A DNA stretch of 8,116 nt. Origin: Nitrospirota bacterium. GTDB taxonomy: Bacteria > Nitrospirota > Thermodesulfovibrionia > Thermodesulfovibrionales > SM23-35. The notes under the pieces were generated by a model, which was not told the origin of the DNA, ran no database searches, and was given only the letters and a program-made list of their open reading frames with translations. Of this stretch, positions 6,305-8,116 are shown one piece after another. The position numbers and the translations under genes are program-made. How positions within the stretch are numbered: position 1 is the first letter of the stretch; each line of letters begins with the position of its first letter. The DNA lies in assembly GCA_029883145.1 (NCBI GenBank), contig JAOUJR010000074.1, positions 1-8,116 of the forward strand. Direction: 5' to 3'.

Positions 6305-6325
6305 ATAAAACTATTGTGTTGAATA

Positions 6326-7531
6326 TTACTCTATTCTTTCTTTTTTGACAAAAAAGAACACCGGTATCGAAATCAGCTCCATGAAAATCACAAAAATAAT
6401 TATATAACTAATGGAAATATCATACAGTAACCCCATAAAGGTACTTCCCAAGAACCAAGCAGCACCGTAGATTGTATTAAAAATGCCATATGCAAATCCT
6501 CTACGCTCGACAGATGATAAATCAGCAATCGCCGCACGCATGATGGTTTCATGAATCCCCATCACTGCACCCCAGAGCACAACGCTTATCAGCGCAAGAC
6601 TATAGTTATACGAAAATGCGAAAAAGGGAATAGGGAGAGTGAGAAGAGGAATTATTATCAGTGATTTCAAACCGATTTTATCATATGTTTTGCCGATAAT
6701 TAAGGCTACCAATACATCTACACCCATTGCAATTGCATAGAATATGGGAATCTGGATATCTGAAACGATTGACTGAACTTTGAAATGATAAGAGATGATC
6801 TGAAAATTCGAAAATCCTGCAACACTCAGAAAGATAAATAATGCATAGAACCAAAAAACCTTTTGAAGCCTCTTTTTCCCTTTAATATCTGGCTCTGTCC
6901 CCTCACTAAAAGTTTCAAGTCTCTCAGGTAATGGAACCTTAATCCGTGCGACAACGAGAATAGATAAAGTCAGGAAAGCAGGTATCCATAAAATAGCAAA
7001 CCCTTCTCGATATCCACCCTTAAAAAGAAACACGGCAGAAAATATCAAGGGTCCAATAATGGCTCCAATCTGGTCTATTGCTTCATGGAGCGCAAAACCC
7101 CACCCTCTCCCCACCTGAAGTGTGGCATGCGAAAGCATTGCATCCCTTGCAGGAGTTCTGATTGCTTTCCCTATTCGTTCTAAAATTATAAGAAAAGCTG
7201 CAACCTGCCAATAACCGGCAAATGCCAATAGGGGAATGGATAAAATTAATCCATAACCGATAATCGTGAGAGACCAATATGCTTTGGTACGGTCTGCAAA
7301 ATAGCCAGAGACCAAACGTAATCCATATCCGAGAAATTCGCCGAGGCCTGCCACTAAACCAACAATGCTCGCACTTGCACCTAAAACAGCTAAATATGGG
7401 CCGGTAACACTTCTTGCACCTTCGTAGGTTATATCTCCGAATAGGCTCACAATTCCGAGGAGGATTATAAATTGATATGCTATTCTTTTTTGATTATTGT
7501 TACTATATGATGAGTTCTGTACAGATTTCAT
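6326..7531 (-). CDS. Major facilitator superfamily transporter, substrate unknown
   Basis: This 401-aa polytopic inner-membrane protein has a pattern of about 12 membrane helices in two halves joined by a charged cytoplasmic loop (about 197-225, including LPERLETFSEGTEPDIKGKK). The loop between helices 2 and 3 carries an MFS motif A remnant, SGYFADRTKAYW (75-86). A conserved block, ERIGKAIRTPARDAMLSHA (118-136), is followed by GWGFALHEAIDQIGAIIGPL (143-162), which resembles the antiporter motif region of helix 5. The second half repeats the theme with GKTYDKIGLKS (280-290) and VERRGFAYGIFNTIYG (341-356). Drug or metabolite efflux driven by protons is likely for the family, but the cargo cannot be named. 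No Shine-Dalgarno is visible before the ATG at 7531. It lies 58 nt after the dynamin-like gene and 34 nt before the HAD gene. Confidence 0.88.
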   Translation of the reverse strand: MKSVQNSSYSNNNQKRIAYQFIILLGIVSLFGDITYEGARSVTGPYLAVLGASASIVGLVAGLGEFLGYGLRLVSGYFADRTKAYWSLTIIGYGLILSIPLLAFAGYWQVAAFLIILERIGKAIRTPARDAMLSHATLQVGRGWGFALHEAIDQIGAIIGPLIFSAVFLFKGGYREGFAILWIPAFLTLSILVVARIKVPLPERLETFSEGTEPDIKGKKRLQKVFWFYALFIFLSVAGFSNFQIISYHFKVQSIVSDIQIPIFYAIAMGVDVLVALIIGKTYDKIGLKSLIIIPLLTLPIPFFAFSYNYSLALISVVLWGAVMGIHETIMRAAIADLSSVERRGFAYGIFNTIYGAAWFLGSTFMGLLYDISISYIIIFVIFMELISIPVFFFVKKERIE

Positions 7532-7589
7532 TTGAAGCTTATTTTTCGTAATGGCAGTAGTTGTATTTTAAATAAGCGGACATATCATT

Positions 7590-8116
7590 TCAATTTCCCT
7601 GTGAAACCTGTTGCCTAATTTTGACCAGTTTTTCTTTGATTTCATTCATCTTTTGTTCCGTTTCAAATAAAAACACTTTTCGTTCCTCAACTGCTTTTTC
7701 ACCTTTTGATTTCTGGTTCATCCCTTTTTCTATAGCAGTGGATATCCCTTCAATTGTTGCTTCAATCCGTTGGAGCATTTCCCATCTGAAATCAAGCTTA
7801 CTTTTGTCGAGCCTCTCTGCAAAGTCATATCTTACCCTCCCACCCTGTGTATCTATCATTTCAAGCATATATTCTTTCATCTTTTTTAAGATAATCTTGT
7901 CGCCTATGAACTTGGGAAGTGACAGTGCAAACGATGTTGAAAGTATCTCAAGAATGACCGGTTCTTCCTTAAATTTATAGTAGAAGCCTGGTTTAATTTT
8001 CCATAGCTCTTCTGCTTTAAATGACTCGAATGGGATAGCAAAGAGCTCTGAAGAAAACTTAAGAAGGATGTCAATAGTCTCATTTATCTTTTCTATAAAC
8101 CTGCTGCATATAGCCT
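7590..8116 (-). CDS. Dynamin-family GTPase-like protein, C-terminal fragment (cut by right edge)
   Basis: An open frame of 174 codons runs from the right edge to the TGA at 7590-7592; the Met at 7880 is internal, because the frame is open and similar in character upstream of it. The fragment begins AICSRFIEKINETIDILLKF and continues through IPFESFKAEELWKIKPGFYYKF, then LPKFIGDKIILKKMKEYM and GGRVRYDFAERLDKSKLDF. The last part is a long charged helix, EMLQRIEATIEGISTAIEKG then EKAVEERKVFLFETEQKMNEIKEKL. This helical stalk-like C-terminus, with an LPKFIG hydrophobic patch that may be a membrane paddle, is what I recall from bacterial dynamin-like proteins. The GTPase domain with its P-loop would lie beyond the edge, so the assignment is by recollection of the C-terminal part only. 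Membrane remodelling is the inferred role. Confidence 0.65.
   Translation of the reverse strand, partial: AICSRFIEKINETIDILLKFSSELFAIPFESFKAEELWKIKPGFYYKFKEEPVILEILSTSFALSLPKFIGDKIILKKMKEYMLEMIDTQGGRVRYDFAERLDKSKLDFRWEMLQRIEATIEGISTAIEKGMNQKSKGEKAVEERKVFLFETEQKMNEIKEKLVKIRQQVSQGN

Noticed and set aside
7621..7980. Plus-strand 119-codon ORF at the right end
   Set aside because: Lies wholly opposite the dynamin-like frame and is Ser/Phe/Ile-rich as expected for the antisense of Lys/Glu-rich helices.

Overview
The window comes from a Gram-negative bacterium of moderate-to-low GC. The evidence for Gram-negative is an outer-membrane beta-barrel protein with a Sec signal and a C-terminal Trp. A tungstate uptake locus, a bacterial-type prolyl-tRNA synthetase with an editing insert, and an unusual intergenic repeat would fit an anaerobe of the Nitrospirota or Desulfobacterota type. 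That placement is inference; no marker gene here proves it.

Region 1 (1-3717, all minus strand) is a tungstate/oxyanion uptake operon. Read in its own direction it holds a ModE-type DNA-binding regulator (start at 3645), the periplasmic tungstate-binding protein TupA (ATGA overlap with the regulator), a 500-aa porin of the phosphate-selective porin O/P type, the permease TupB, and the ATPase TupC. TupC overlaps TupB by ATGA and runs off the left edge. The logic is complete from outside to inside: porin across the outer membrane, TupA capture in the periplasm, TupBC transport across the inner membrane, and a regulator at the head. A porin placed between tupA and tupB is the most interesting point, because it suggests a dedicated outer-membrane entry route for tungstate.

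Region 2 (about 3646-3907) is the divergent, AT-rich promoter region between the tup operon and proS. It holds several dyads. One resembles a ModE box and lies over a candidate -10 that would give a leaderless or nearly leaderless regulator mRNA.

Region 3 (3908-5584, plus strand) is proS, a complete housekeeping gene. It is followed by about 236 bp without a convincing gene. This stretch carries an 84-bp element (5731-5814) with 8-nt periodicity and inverted halves, which may act as a distant terminator for proS.

Region 4 (5821-8116, minus strand) holds three genes in one direction: the C-terminal part of a dynamin-family GTPase (cut by the right edge), a 12-TM major facilitator transporter, and a small HAD protein resembling a free-standing P-type ATPase phosphorylation domain. 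The gaps are 58 and 34 nt, so they may share a transcript, but no common function is evident. No tRNA, rRNA, CRISPR array, insertion sequence or phage gene was seen.
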